From Jaenimonas drosophilae (lineage: Eukaryota; Euglenozoa; Kinetoplastea; Trypanosomatida; Trypanosomatidae): a DNA stretch of 28,491 nucleotides. The position numbers and the translations under genes were made by a program. The stretch covers positions 1-28,491 of the forward strand of contig JASAON010001442.1 of assembly GCA_030849065.1 (NCBI GenBank), given 5' to 3'. How positions within the stretch are numbered: position 1 is the stretch's first letter; each line of letters starts with the position of its first letter. Below the pieces are notes generated by a model. That model did no database searches, was not told the origin of the DNA, and saw only the letters and a list, made by a program, of their open reading frames with translations. Shown piece after piece: positions 7,489 through 16,515 of this stretch.

Positions 7489-9885
7489 ATGAATCGGTGC
7501 ATTCTGGCGCTCTTTGTGGTCTGCACGCTGCTCATGAGCAGCGTGTCAGCCAAGAAGAAGGAACAGGCCTATGACTCCATGGTGAGGGCTCGCAATGAGT
7601 CCATCCAGAAGGTGACTGACGTCGTCTCCCGTCCTCCGGCAACTGTAACTGGTGGTTTGCTCTCCGCTGATGCTACCTCCTTCATTATTGTGTTCTCGGC
7701 TGCTGTTGGCTTTGCCTTCGCCATGTACTGGTGGTACGTCCTCTCCGACATCAAGATCACCCAGGGCAAGGACAAGGGCCTTCGCAATGCCCACCTTACC
7801 GATGAGGTTATGCGGAATGTTTATGTCATCTACCACCGTATCTCCGATGGTGCCACTGCCTTCCTCTTCTCCGAGTACAAGTACATGGCGGTCTTCATGG
7901 CTTGCTTTGGTACGCTCATCTTCGTTCTTCTCGGGGTTGCTCTCGCTTCCCCACACCCTGGACAGAAGGCCGTGGCCAACCCGTGGGCCAACGCCGGTCT
8001 CTCTCTCTTCGCCTTCGTGTGCGGCGCCTTCACCTCCGTCGCGTCGGGCTGGATCGGTATGCGCATTGCCGTGTACACCAACGCTCGTACCGCTGTGATG
8101 GCGACCAGTGAGGAGCAGGGCGAGGGCTTCGCCAAGGGCTTCCAGACCGCCTTCCGTGGCGGCATTACCATGGGCTTTGGCCTCACCTCCATGGGCCTCT
8201 TCGCCCTCTTCGTCACCATCAAGACGATTGGCGCCTACTTTGGTGATCTCCCGGAGAACCTCCCCGAGCTCTACGAGTGCGTCGCTGCCTTCGGTCTCGG
8301 TGGCTCCGCCATCGCCTGCTTCGGACGTGTTGGTGGCGGCATCTACACCAAGGCTGCGGATGTTGGTGCTGACCTTGTCGGAAAGGTGGAGAAGAACATT
8401 CCCGAAGACGATCCACGTAACCCCGGTGTGATTGCCGATTGCATTGGTGATAACGTTGGTGATATTGCTGGCATGGGCTCCGATCTCTTCGGAAGCTTTG
8501 GCGAAGCCTCGTGCGCTGCACTCGTTATTGCTGCGGGATCTGCCGAGCTGACCAGCTCCTTCACGGCCATGATGTACCCTCTGCTCATCACCGCCAGCGG
8601 CATCCTTGTCTGCATGGTGGTTGCCACCATTGGTGCAACCAAGAGCGGCGTTCATCGTGCCTCCGACATCGAGCCCGCCCTGAAGCGTCAGCTGTTGTAC
8701 TCAACCATCGGTGCTACGGTCGTCCTCTACATCATCTCTTACCTGGCCCTCCCCGCCTCCTTCACCATTGGCGAAACCGAAACTGGCCGCTTCGGCGCGC
8801 TCATTTGCGTCCTCTGCGGCTTGTGGTCTGGCCTGATCATTGGCTACACGACGGAGTTCTACACCTCCAACGCCTACCGCCCCGTGCAGGAGATTGCCGA
8901 GGCCTGCGAGACTGGTGCTGCCACCAACATCATCTACGGCCTCGCCCTGGGCTACCTCTCCGTGGTTCCCCCGATCCTCGCCATGTGCGTCACCATCTAC
9001 ACCTCCTACCGCCTCTGCAATCTCTACGGATATGCCCTCGCTGCCCTCGGCATCCTCTCCACCATGTCAGTTGCCCTCACGATTGACGCGTACGGCCCCA
9101 TCTCCGACAACGCCGGCGGTATCGCCGAGATGTCGCACATGGGACCCGATATCCGCGAGATCACCGACGCCCTCGACGCCGCCGGCAACACCACCGCCGC
9201 CATTGGCAAGGGCTTCGCCATTGGCTCCGCTGCGTTCGTGGCGCTCGCCCTCTACGGCGCCTACGTCTCCCGCGTGGACATTCCCGTCGTGAATATTCTG
9301 GATGCCCGTGTGATGCCTGGCCTTCTCTTTGGTGCGATGCTTCCCTACTGGTTCTCTGCCATGACGATGAAGTCCGTCGGCGTGGCGGCGATGGATATGG
9401 TGAATGAGATCCGTCGTCAGTTCCAGGACCCCGAGGTGGCCGACGGCCGCAAGGAGCCCGACTACGAGAGCTGCGTTGCCATCGCCACTCAGGCTGCCCT
9501 CCACCAGATGATTCCCCCCGCGGCCTTGGTGATGATGACCCCCATCATCATTGGCATCCTCTTTGGCAAGTTCACCCTTGCCGGCCTCCTTCCCGGTGCG
9601 ATTGTGTCTGGCGTGCAGATGGCCATCTCCGCCTCCAACACCGGCGGTGCCTGGGACAATGCCAAGAAGTACATTGAGCAGGGCGGCCTTCGTGACAAGA
9701 AGAAGTGCAAGGGCTCTCCTCAGCACGCCGCTGCGGTGATTGGCGACACGGTCGGTGACCCACTCAAGGATACCTCTGGCCCTGCCCTCAACATTCTCAT
9801 CAAGCTCATGGCGATTATCTCGGTCGTTTTTGCCCCCGTCTTCCAGTCCAAGATGGGCGGCATCATTCTGCAGCTCATTGAGTAA
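7489..9885 (+). CDS. VP1: Vacuolar-type H+-translocating pyrophosphatase, K+-dependent type
   Basis: This membrane pump hydrolyses pyrophosphate to move protons into acidic compartments; in trypanosomatids the family marks acidocalcisomes. The product is 798 aa. It opens with a cleavable-looking signal peptide (about residues 1-21, ending VSA before KKK), as in the trypanosome enzymes, followed by about 16 hydrophobic segments. The catalytic DX7KXE motif is intact in DVGADLVGKVE (D291, K299, E301), followed by DNVGD (321-325) and, near the C terminus, GDTVGDPLKDTSGP (from G752). The ion-type motif reads GNTTAAIGKG with Ala at 570, where K+-independent pumps carry Lys, so the K+-stimulated type is predicted. 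Codons end strongly in C, consistent with high expression. Long antisense frames across it are shadows of that bias. Confidence 0.98.
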   Translation: MNRCILALFVVCTLLMSSVSAKKKEQAYDSMVRARNESIQKVTDVVSRPPATVTGGLLSADATSFIIVFSAAVGFAFAMYWWYVLSDIKITQGKDKGLRNAHLTDEVMRNVYVIYHRISDGATAFLFSEYKYMAVFMACFGTLIFVLLGVALASPHPGQKAVANPWANAGLSLFAFVCGAFTSVASGWIGMRIAVYTNARTAVMATSEEQGEGFAKGFQTAFRGGITMGFGLTSMGLFALFVTIKTIGAYFGDLPENLPELYECVAAFGLGGSAIACFGRVGGGIYTKAADVGADLVGKVEKNIPEDDPRNPGVIADCIGDNVGDIAGMGSDLFGSFGEASCAALVIAAGSAELTSSFTAMMYPLLITASGILVCMVVATIGATKSGVHRASDIEPALKRQLLYSTIGATVVLYIISYLALPASFTIGETETGRFGALICVLCGLWSGLIIGYTTEFYTSNAYRPVQEIAEACETGAATNIIYGLALGYLSVVPPILAMCVTIYTSYRLCNLYGYALAALGILSTMSVALTIDAYGPISDNAGGIAEMSHMGPDIREITDALDAAGNTTAAIGKGFAIGSAAFVALALYGAYVSRVDIPVVNILDARVMPGLLFGAMLPYWFSAMTMKSVGVAAMDMVNEIRRQFQDPEVADGRKEPDYESCVAIATQAALHQMIPPAALVMMTPIIIGILFGKFTLAGLLPGAIVSGVQMAISASNTGGAWDNAKKYIEQGGLRDKKKCKGSPQHAAAVIGDTVGDPLKDTSGPALNILIKLMAIISVVFAPVFQSKMGGIILQLIE

Positions 9886-10163
9886 ACTGCAGGTGACACT
9901 TCCTACCTCCACCTCCTCCACCATCTGCACATGAGTCTTCCTTCCCCAACAACCAACGCTATCACAACGTCAGTGTGGTTGTTGTTGTGTGTGTGCTCGC
10001 GAGGATGATCGTGTGCGGTGAGGACTGAGGTTGAGGCCCACCTCCGAACCGGTGCGCGCTTCCCTTCCCCCTTCTTCTCTTCGTGGATATGATCATCGCC
10101 GAACGGGGTCTCGTAAACCCACCCGAAAACGACATTTGTTTTGGATGCGTGTGGAGCACCACC

Positions 10164-10826
10164 ATGGAGGATATCGGTTGGGGCTGTGTGGGAGGGGGGG
10201 GGAGGGCTATACCTTCTTTCCACCACCACGCATCAGCCTACCAGCACGTTGAGTCTCGGAGAAATGTGGCCAATCTCCTCCCGCGTTTCCGTTGTGGGAC
10301 CCACCCCTCTCCGCGATGTGGTCACACTTCCCTTTTTTCTTTTACCCATGCATCGTCAAAATCGATGATGAATCCAGCCGAACAAGGAAAAAAAAACACA
10401 CTTCTTTATGTTGTTTGTACCGTAACACACACTTCCGCCATCTCATCTTCACCACCGTGTGGAAAAGTGGCAGCGATGGATGCGCGACTAGGAATAAAAT
10501 GCGCGTGCGTACGCGGGTATAGGGGGAGAACGAGATGGGCGATGTTGATGTGTACCTGCCTGCCACAGGTGCCACGTCCACTGCTGGAGGGTTATTTCCG
10601 TGAGTGTGTATGTGCAGAGCCACGATTTGGTTCAATCTGGGCAATCTTTCCCGTAAGATCTGACATCCACTCATTACATCCGCAGCACATTGGACGCGCA
10701 GTGGCCGCAGGACACGCTCCTCTCCCTCCCTCATCGCCTGCACCACACAACTACTTACTACCTTCAGTTGGTTGGTTGTGTGTGTGTGTGTGTCCCATAG
10801 ATCTCCCCCTTCCTCGAGTAGCATAG
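10164..10826 (+). CDS. Doubtful ORF, 220 aa, unknown
   Basis: An ATG at 10164 in a good context (CACCATGG) sits 7 nt after an AG at 10155-10156, itself downstream of the pyrimidine tract 10058-10084. The frame stays open to 10826, and an in-frame ATG exists further up at 10089. The translation is rich in Cys, His and Pro, has no recognisable domain, and ends in a CVCVC stretch encoded by the TG repeat. Codon use differs clearly from the true genes around it. In favour of a gene is the spacing, about 280 nt after VP1 and about 260 nt before the next gene, which is normal for this cluster. I lean towards chance. Confidence 0.15.
   Translation: MEDIGWGCVGGGGRAIPSFHHHASAYQHVESRRNVANLLPRFRCGTHPSPRCGHTSLFSFTHASSKSMMNPAEQGKKNTLLYVVCTVTHTSAISSSPPCGKVAAMDARLGIKCACVRGYRGRTRWAMLMCTCLPQVPRPLLEGYFRECVCAEPRFGSIWAIFPVRSDIHSLHPQHIGRAVAAGHAPLPPSSPAPHNYLLPSVGWLCVCVCPIDLPLPRVA
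10777..10792 (+). repeat. TG microsatellite (TG)8
   Basis: Eight TG units in the spacer upstream of the amidohydrolase, the opposite strand sense to the other dinucleotide tracts in the window. Confidence 0.9.
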
Positions 10827-11000
10827 CGTACGTCTTTTGATCTTCTCTTTTATTGTATGGGATATCGGCTCATATGCAGTAAACATCGTCACCTCTCGAA
10901 AGGCTACGACACATCCATGTGAGAGTTGCTCTTCCTGTTCTATATATTCATCCGATGAAGTACCCGTGCACCTTCTACTTGTTTTGGTAAAGTAGGCTAC

Positions 11001-11024
11001 TATATTCGCTCTCTCATCAACTAG
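11001..11024 (+). promoter_or_regulatory. Probable trans-splice acceptor for the amidohydrolase
   Basis: The tract TATATTCGCTCTCTCATCAA leads into an AG at 11023-11024. The resulting 58-nt leader contains no ATG before 11083. Earlier acceptors, for example 10878-10879, would place the ATG at 10953-10955 upstream of the main start. Confidence 0.5.
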
Positions 11025-11082
11025 CGCTCCCATATTTTCACGGCTGAGGCACTCGTTATCGATCAAGGCACATTCATCAACC

Positions 11083-12339
11083 ATGACGTCTGCCGCCACT
11101 CCCCCAGATCTCCCTCACGGCATTCACCAGACCGCCCTGCAGGACGTGATGCGGCAGGTAGTGACCTGGCGGCGCCACATCCACGCCCATCCGGATCTCT
11201 CCTTTGAAGAGGAGCCCACCGCCAACTTCATTGCCGAGGAGCTCACCAAGGTGGATCATGCCGACGCGGAACCGATCCTCAACATTCGCCGCCCCATCCC
11301 AAATTGCGTCATTATTGATCTCCACGGCCAGCGAAAAGGCCCCACGTCCAACACCATCATCGCCCTCCGCGCAGACTGCGACGCCCTCCCCATCCAGGAG
11401 CATTCAGGTGAGCCCTTTTCATCAACCAAGGCTGGGGTGATGCACGCCTGCGGCCATGATTCCCACACAGCCTCTTTGATGGGTGCGGTTGTGCTGCTGC
11501 GCCAGCAGGTTGGGAGGTTGTGCGGCACCGTCCGCTTCATTTTCCAGCCCGCTGAGGAGACCTCCCCCGGTGGTGCTTTGCAGCTGATTGAGCATGGATG
11601 CCTGGATGGGGTCTCCTTCATCTTTGGCATCCACATGGCATCGTTCCCGACGATGCCAACGGGCTCAGTTGGGATCCGTGACGGGGTTCTTCTTGGCAGC
11701 TGCGATGACTTCACCATCACCCTCTCCGGTCGTGGCGGCCACGCGTCGATGCCGCAGATGACTGTGGACCTCATCGCACTCAGTGCGCAGCTTATCAATG
11801 GCCTGCAGCACCTCGTCACCCGCCAACTTCCCGCCATTCGTGCACCCGTCCTCACCGTCGCTGCTATCCACTCCAACACGAGAGGCTTCAACGTGATACC
11901 GTCTACGGTGGAGCTGAAGGGCACCTTGCGAACCATGGATCCAGGCGTACGTGCCGATGCCCTGGACAAGATGAAGAGCCTCGCCACAGGTATGGCCGAG
12001 ATCGCCGAGGCAGAGTGTTTGGTGAAGGTGGACCCAGGCTACCCCCCAACCATCAACCATACCTCTGCCTTCAACATATCTCAAGAGGTGCTGCAGGAGG
12101 CCTTTGGGGAGAAGCAGGTGCTGGTCCTGCCGGACCCCCACTTCCCCGCAGAGGACTTCAGCTACTATGGGCAGGTGGTTCCTGCCAATTTCTTCTTTGT
12201 TGGCAGCTACAATGAGGCCAAAGGTTGCGTGCACAACCTCCACAACTGCAACTTTCGGTTGGATGAGGATGCCATGGAGACTGCCGTCCGTGCTCACGTC
12301 GGTCACATTTACCACCTACTCATTCACGACGATTCGTGA
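11083..12339 (+). CDS. M20D-family amidohydrolase (aminoacylase / N-acyl-amino acid hydrolase)
   Basis: A metal-dependent hydrolase that splits N-acylated amino acids or related amides; the natural substrate cannot be read from sequence. The 418 aa match family length. The N-terminal RRHIHAHPDLSFEE is typical of the family. The metal ligands expected for M20D are all present: Cys123 and His125 in MHACGHDSH, Glu159 beside the catalytic Glu158 in QPAEE, His184 in GIHM and His387 in LHNCNF. The lid/dimerisation domain lies between about 195 and 305 and includes GRGGHASMP. PHFPAEDFSYY near 350 matches the conserved PxxxEDFxxY motif. No signal peptide, membrane segment or C-terminal SKL is seen, so cytosolic location is likely. 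The 11083 ATG is the first after the likely splice acceptor. Confidence 0.94.
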   Translation: MTSAATPPDLPHGIHQTALQDVMRQVVTWRRHIHAHPDLSFEEEPTANFIAEELTKVDHADAEPILNIRRPIPNCVIIDLHGQRKGPTSNTIIALRADCDALPIQEHSGEPFSSTKAGVMHACGHDSHTASLMGAVVLLRQQVGRLCGTVRFIFQPAEETSPGGALQLIEHGCLDGVSFIFGIHMASFPTMPTGSVGIRDGVLLGSCDDFTITLSGRGGHASMPQMTVDLIALSAQLINGLQHLVTRQLPAIRAPVLTVAAIHSNTRGFNVIPSTVELKGTLRTMDPGVRADALDKMKSLATGMAEIAEAECLVKVDPGYPPTINHTSAFNISQEVLQEAFGEKQVLVLPDPHFPAEDFSYYGQVVPANFFFVGSYNEAKGCVHNLHNCNFRLDEDAMETAVRAHVGHIYHLLIHDDS

Positions 12340-12969
12340 ACCCTCACAGGAGCATAAAATCTGCGCTCTGAGCCATGCCCGGACACTAGTGATGGAACTA
12401 CCGCCGCTGATGTGTTCTGGAGGTGTGGTAACGCTGGTCCCTTTCACAATTTCTTCTTTTTGTTTTTTTCGCACTCTCAACGCATCTCTACAATCGCGTC
12501 TTGTTTCTTTTTTTTATATACGTTCTCAATTTGTTGCATGATGCTTCTTGTCTTTTTTGATTGGGCTTGTGGATTATTGCCCCCCTTGAAACATGCGTTG
12601 TGATTGTGATTGGTGGTGTCGAATGAGTCGCTAGCCAATACACTTTATGAAGATGAAGCTGGAGCCAGTTGGGCATAGACATCTGATTGAGTGCCAGGTC
12701 TTGGTTGGAGATTCATCAACTCTGTCTTCGCGCGTCTCCATTAGTTTTGTTTTGTGTTTTTGCAACTCACTACAACGATTCTATCGACCGCAATGCAACC
12801 CTTCCCCCCACCTCTGACGTACATCGCCGACTGTGATCTGCACATGAGTGAACCAGAAACGGAATCTTCACCTCTCAAATTCCTTGCATTATTCATCATT
12901 GACGCTCCTCGAAGCATCAAGTTAGACCACAAAGAGCCTGCACGACCAGTTGGTGCGAGCTGTGTACCA
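12340..12969 (+). other. Spacer between amidohydrolase and p24 gene
   Basis: About 630 nt without a supported gene. Pyrimidine tracts (for example 12447-12475, 12506-12527) may steer polyadenylation of the upstream mRNA. The frame starting with GTG at 12950 precedes the likely splice acceptor of the next gene and is not an independent start. Confidence 0.6.
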
Positions 12970-12990
12970 CGCGACTTGTATTGCTTTTAG
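12970..12990 (+). promoter_or_regulatory. Probable trans-splice acceptor for the p24 gene
   Basis: The T-rich sequence TTGTATTGCTTTTAG ends in an AG at 12989-12990. This excludes the upstream frame extension from 12950 and leaves a 37-nt leader before the ATG at 13028. Confidence 0.6.
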
Positions 12991-13027
12991 TAGCTCCTTC
13001 ACCAATCATCTCAGCCCTCACCTAGCG

Positions 13028-13648
13028 ATGAGCACTTGTTTTCGTCGATTGCCAGTGGTCCTTGTGACCCTCGTGATCGCTGGATTGTGCATCCAGGGAG
13101 GAGATGCGCTGTTGACGGAGGTTAACGCTGGACAGATTTTTGTGGTGACGGAGGTGGTGCCCCCAGAGACTGCCTTGATCTTCCAGTTTAACGTGCCAAC
13201 CGGTGAGTTCCCGGTGCAGGTGTCCGTCCACGACACCGCGGGTACTGTGCTGCGGCAGTGGACGGAGAGCATGGAGGGCTCCTTCGTTCTCGAGGCGAGC
13301 AACAAGGTGCAGATGGTTGAGGTTCACTTTGACAACACCGCATCCATGATGAGTCACGCCACCGTCAATTTCTACTTCCGCCAGAACGTGGACTACCACT
13401 TCGCGGCAACCAAGACCGATTTGGACCCCATCGAGCAGAAAGTGGCCGCCCTCAGCCTTGCCATGCAGCGGCTTCAAGGCGCGCAGGTGAACCTGCGTCA
13501 GTACGAGAAGGACCACCGTAGTACGGTGGAGGACTCCAACACCCGCGTGCTCTTGTGGGCTGTGCTTCAGGTCATAACCCTCATGGCGGTGTCTCTTGTG
13601 CAGCTCTACTTACTCAAGCGGTTTCTGGAGAGAAAGACGGTTATTTAG
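13028..13648 (+). CDS. p24/Emp24 family cargo receptor (TMED2-like, beta subfamily)
   Basis: p24 proteins cycle between ER and Golgi in COPI/COPII vesicles and select cargo such as GPI-anchored proteins, which would matter for a GPI-coated protist. The 206 aa show the full family order: signal peptide 1-27 (ending GGDA), luminal GOLD beta-sandwich about 28-120, a heptad-like helix about 130-170, one membrane segment 174-196, and the short cytosolic tail KRFLERKTVI. The tail resembles the beta-type KRFFEVRRVV of TMED2, with a basic pair and a hydrophobic end for coat binding. The usual GOLD cysteine pair is missing: the only cysteines, C4 and C21, lie in the signal peptide. The start was chosen because the longer frame begins upstream of the splice acceptor and would bury the signal peptide. 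Confidence 0.88.
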   Translation: MSTCFRRLPVVLVTLVIAGLCIQGGDALLTEVNAGQIFVVTEVVPPETALIFQFNVPTGEFPVQVSVHDTAGTVLRQWTESMEGSFVLEASNKVQMVEVHFDNTASMMSHATVNFYFRQNVDYHFAATKTDLDPIEQKVAALSLAMQRLQGAQVNLRQYEKDHRSTVEDSNTRVLLWAVLQVITLMAVSLVQLYLLKRFLERKTVI

Positions 13649-14175
13649 ATCTGGAGGCGATCCATCATGCTACACACAGGTAGTGTCCACCAACGTCGAA
13701 GTACATGTGGTGGTACGTGCGTTTCATTGTTACAATGAGAGGGGAGCAAATTTTCTATGTGGTTTGCCCACTCGTCATGCCTGGGGCTTCATGGCTGAGC
13801 TTGACAGGAGTATGGTTGTGTCACCGGATTTGTCTGGTGGTTGCCGTGCGGCGTGATAAAACCTGAGGTGCAGCAAGTTGTGGCCCTCCTCCTGTTACCT
13901 GTTACCTGTTACCTGTGCTACTGTCTCTCTGGTGTGGCTGACTTGTAAATGCTTGTTGTTTCTGTCATCATCGTTGCGTCCACTCTAGGTTAGAAAGTTT
14001 GTTGCTGTGCGTGCATTTGCTGCTCCCTTGAGACACAACACGCACACACCGTCATACGCCATCAGCGCACAGAATTTTGTTTAGCTGACTACCTAGCGAA
14101 ACAAGATATACTGTACATCCAGACGAGGAGGACCTCGAACACAATTCTCTGTACCGAACACTCTTTGGCAGAGTT
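13649..14175 (+). other. Spacer between p24 and nucleoporin genes
   Basis: No gene is supported. A 7-nt tandem repeat, CCTGTTA in three full copies, occupies 13891-13911 and continues partly to 13916. The remainder shows scattered short pyrimidine tracts. Confidence 0.6.
13891..13916 (+). repeat. Tandem 7-mer CCTGTTA, about 3.7 copies
   Basis: Three perfect CCTGTTA units and a partial fourth lie in the p24 gene's downstream region. Short and probably neutral. Confidence 0.85.
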
Positions 14176-14188
14176 GACGTTGCTCTAG
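14176..14188 (+). promoter_or_regulatory. Possible trans-splice acceptor for the nucleoporin gene
   Basis: GACGTTGCTCTAG ends in an AG at 14187-14188, 26 nt before the ATG at 14215. The pyrimidine tract is shorter than for the other genes; an AG at 14170-14171 is an alternative. Confidence 0.4.
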
Positions 14189-14214
14189 TTGTGTACCGCG
14201 AAGTATCAGGCGAT

Positions 14215-15936
14215 ATGCGGCGCGAATCTATTGATCGTGAAGCGATGGATGATTCGACGTCCAACCCCATCCGACCTGCCAACCGCTCCGCGAGCAACAC
14301 ACCAGGACCACGAAGCCTTCTACGCCCCATGGTTCCCCTCACCGGGCGTGAGCAGCGAAAGCGCCCACGCGACCCTTACTCCCTCGAGCACCAGGGTGTG
14401 CTGATTCCAGTGCCATTTAACCGGCGGATCGAGAGTAGCGCCATCGTTCCATCGGATAATGAAGAAAGCCTTCTGCGGGGCCGTACAGCGGCACCGGAGC
14501 TGCGCCAGTTGGTCATCACCATCGATGGTCATACCAGCCTCCTTGAGGCAATCCACCAAAAGATAGACTCCCAGGATGTCAGCCTTGAGGAACACCAACG
14601 CCGGCTGACTGCTGCGATTGACGACGACGCAAAGCGCATGATGGAGCTACATACCGAGGTTAGCGTGCTGCAGGATGGGATAAAACGGATGCAGGAGGAC
14701 CTTGAGCGTACACGCACTCAGCAACAATCCATCATCAATGAGCTCGCTTCCACCATGAAGTCCATGGAGCGCACCTACACAGAACTTCGCAGTGAGGTGC
14801 GGGAGTGTGTGCAATGCACCTCCAAGGTGCAGGGGAAGATGGAGCTGCTCGCTGCCCAATCCAACGCCGGAGGCAGTGCCGCAGCCCCCAAGCCGGCAGA
14901 CTCCGTTATGCCCGCTTTTGGGGCCAAACCAGCAGCGCCGACGGTGCCTTTGCAGATGAACAACGGCGTGGCGCCGGTGAAGGCGGAGCCTACGACCAAC
15001 TTTTCCTTCGCACCACCACCACCACCACCAGTATCAGCAGCCCCTGCCAGCGAGGCGCCAGTGAAGTCAGAAAGCACAACCACCTTCGCCTTTGGAGCAG
15101 CCCCTGCGAGCACCACCATGGCGTCCAACCCGTTCAACCTCAGCAGTGCGACCAACTCCAGCGGGGGCAGCAGCACCTCACCCAATGCCAACACCATGGG
15201 CGGCAGCCTTCCTGAGGTGAAGGCTGATGCGGGTGCGGGGTTTGGGGCCAGTAGCACCACCACGGTGATGAAGCAGGAGTTGGGCGGCTCCCCCACTGCC
15301 ACCCAACCGTTGGCCGTTGAATCCGAGGCGAAGAGCTCCACCTTCTCCTTTGGAACTGCCCCTGCCACAAGTGCTCCTCCACAGAATCCCTTCGCCATGC
15401 AGAGTGCATCCGCTACCCCTGCAGTTGCCGCGCCAGAGCAGCAACAGCCACCTGCCGCACCCTTCTCCTTTGGTGGCGCCACCAGTGCCGTCCCATCTCT
15501 CAGTCCTTTCCGCCCGGGAGCCGCGGACCCTGCCTCTGCATCCACGGCACCCACCAACCCGTTTCATCCAGCAGGAGCTGCACCAGCACCAGCAGCAGCC
15601 ATGACCTTTGGCGCCGCCCCTGCAGCTCCCACTTCCTCCTCATTTGGGGCGCCCACGGCTCCGTCTGCCACCACCACCTTCGGTAGTGCCACCCCAGCCT
15701 TTGGCGGTGGGTCAACTGCCTTTGGTGCACCATCTGCTGGAAATACAACCTTTGGGGCAGCAAACAACGCCAACACTGGCGCGTTCGGAGGTGCCTCTGC
15801 GTCTCCCCCACCCTTTGGCCAAGCTCCACCTTCGTTTTCTCAGCCACTGAGTAGCACTCCCGCCTTTGGCGCACCAGCACCCAACGCAGGTGGAGGCATC
15901 CTAGGCAAGTCTAAGCGCAAGGCAAGTAGGTATTAA
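14215..15936 (+). CDS. FG-repeat nucleoporin with coiled-coil head
   Basis: A structural and transport component of the nuclear pore channel. The protein is 573 aa from the first ATG; the frame is open 24 nt further upstream but only to a GTG. Residues 1-90 are Ser/Pro/Arg-rich. About 95-215 is heptad-patterned coiled coil, which in FG nucleoporins anchors the protein in the pore. From about 233 to 560 there are roughly 14 FG dipeptides, mostly as AFGA, TFGA, FSFG and FAFG in Ala/Pro/Ser/Thr spacers, the low-complexity mesh that binds karyopherins. A looser repeat combines VKxE with TTxFxF. Three NPF tripeptides also occur. The C terminus ends in a basic peptide, GKSKRKASRY. The layout recalls the Nup62/58/54-like channel Nups, but I cannot assign which trypanosomatid Nup it is. 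Confidence 0.87.
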   Translation: MRRESIDREAMDDSTSNPIRPANRSASNTPGPRSLLRPMVPLTGREQRKRPRDPYSLEHQGVLIPVPFNRRIESSAIVPSDNEESLLRGRTAAPELRQLVITIDGHTSLLEAIHQKIDSQDVSLEEHQRRLTAAIDDDAKRMMELHTEVSVLQDGIKRMQEDLERTRTQQQSIINELASTMKSMERTYTELRSEVRECVQCTSKVQGKMELLAAQSNAGGSAAAPKPADSVMPAFGAKPAAPTVPLQMNNGVAPVKAEPTTNFSFAPPPPPPVSAAPASEAPVKSESTTTFAFGAAPASTTMASNPFNLSSATNSSGGSSTSPNANTMGGSLPEVKADAGAGFGASSTTTVMKQELGGSPTATQPLAVESEAKSSTFSFGTAPATSAPPQNPFAMQSASATPAVAAPEQQQPPAAPFSFGGATSAVPSLSPFRPGAADPASASTAPTNPFHPAGAAPAPAAAMTFGAAPAAPTSSSFGAPTAPSATTTFGSATPAFGGGSTAFGAPSAGNTTFGAANNANTGAFGGASASPPPFGQAPPSFSQPLSSTPAFGAPAPNAGGGILGKSKRKASRY

Positions 15937-16388
15937 CGCGCCACACCACGGCACATCTCACGAGGAAGCACCCCATCACGATCATGATGCATCAACTTAT
16001 CTTCCACACAGTGCGACAGAAGTCTTTGACTGCAATCGACGATGACGAGTGCTTGCTGCATACCCAAGACAACCTTGTTTCTTGTATTCATCTGTCGTCG
16101 TCGTGACGCTGTTGGCGTTGCTACCACGAGAGTCTGAGAACCACCCACACGTGCTGCAACAAGCGTCTTCCAAATCCACAACACACGTACTCACTTACTC
16201 CAACGACGATACAACAACATCCAATTGGCGGTGCTACATTGCTGACTGTGATTTATTGCTGGGGTAAAACGTCCTCGTCCGTGTTAATCCCTGGAGTGCC
16301 CTATCCCCCCTCCCTCTCCACTGGAGGTGCTGAACGGGGGGAATCACACTGGCGAGCTTCTTCTGTGTGGCTCGGTACCATGTGCATC
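15937..16388 (+). other. Spacer between nucleoporin and biotin ligase genes
   Basis: No supported gene; the ATG frames in it are short and without known motifs. A C/T-rich tract at 16302-16322 and further pyrimidines lead into the acceptor of the next gene. Confidence 0.6.
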
Positions 16389-16433
16389 ACACTTTTCATT
16401 CTTCTTTTCCTTCTTTCATGAACAATGTTGTAG
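16389..16433 (+). promoter_or_regulatory. Probable trans-splice acceptor for the biotin ligase
   Basis: A strong pyrimidine tract at 16391-16418 is followed by the first AG at 16432-16433. The 82-nt leader contains no ATG before 16516. Confidence 0.65.
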
Positions 16434-16515
16434 CCACCAGCTTTACTTCATCACACATTAAGCTATTAAGCTGACTCACGCAACAACAACAACTTGTATC
16501 GGAATTCCACTCACA

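Larger units (their letters stand above)
9886..11000 (+). other. Spacer between VP1 and the amidohydrolase, with a weak ORF
   Basis: A 1.1-kb spacer. It contains pyrimidine tracts (about 10058-10084, 10833-10855), a G-rich run near 10192-10203 and a (TG)8 microsatellite at 10777-10792. One ATG frame runs open from 10089 (or 10164) to 10826. Its codons (AGG, AGA, GGG, ATA, CTA, AAA) are unlike those of the neighbouring genes, so I regard it as probably non-coding; see the separate entry. Confidence 0.55.

Noticed and set aside
7546..8655. Antisense 369-codon frame over VP1, and a 287-codon frame at 9067-9930
   Set aside because: These are mirror images of the C-ending codon bias of VP1. The translations are His/Gly/Glu-rich and the VP1 motifs on the + strand are unequivocal.
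12950..13027. N-terminal extension of the p24 gene
   Set aside because: It opens with GTG, lies upstream of the likely splice acceptor at 12989-12990, and would bury the signal peptide.
14191..14214. Eight-codon extension of the nucleoporin
   Set aside because: It begins with GTG; the first ATG is at 14215.
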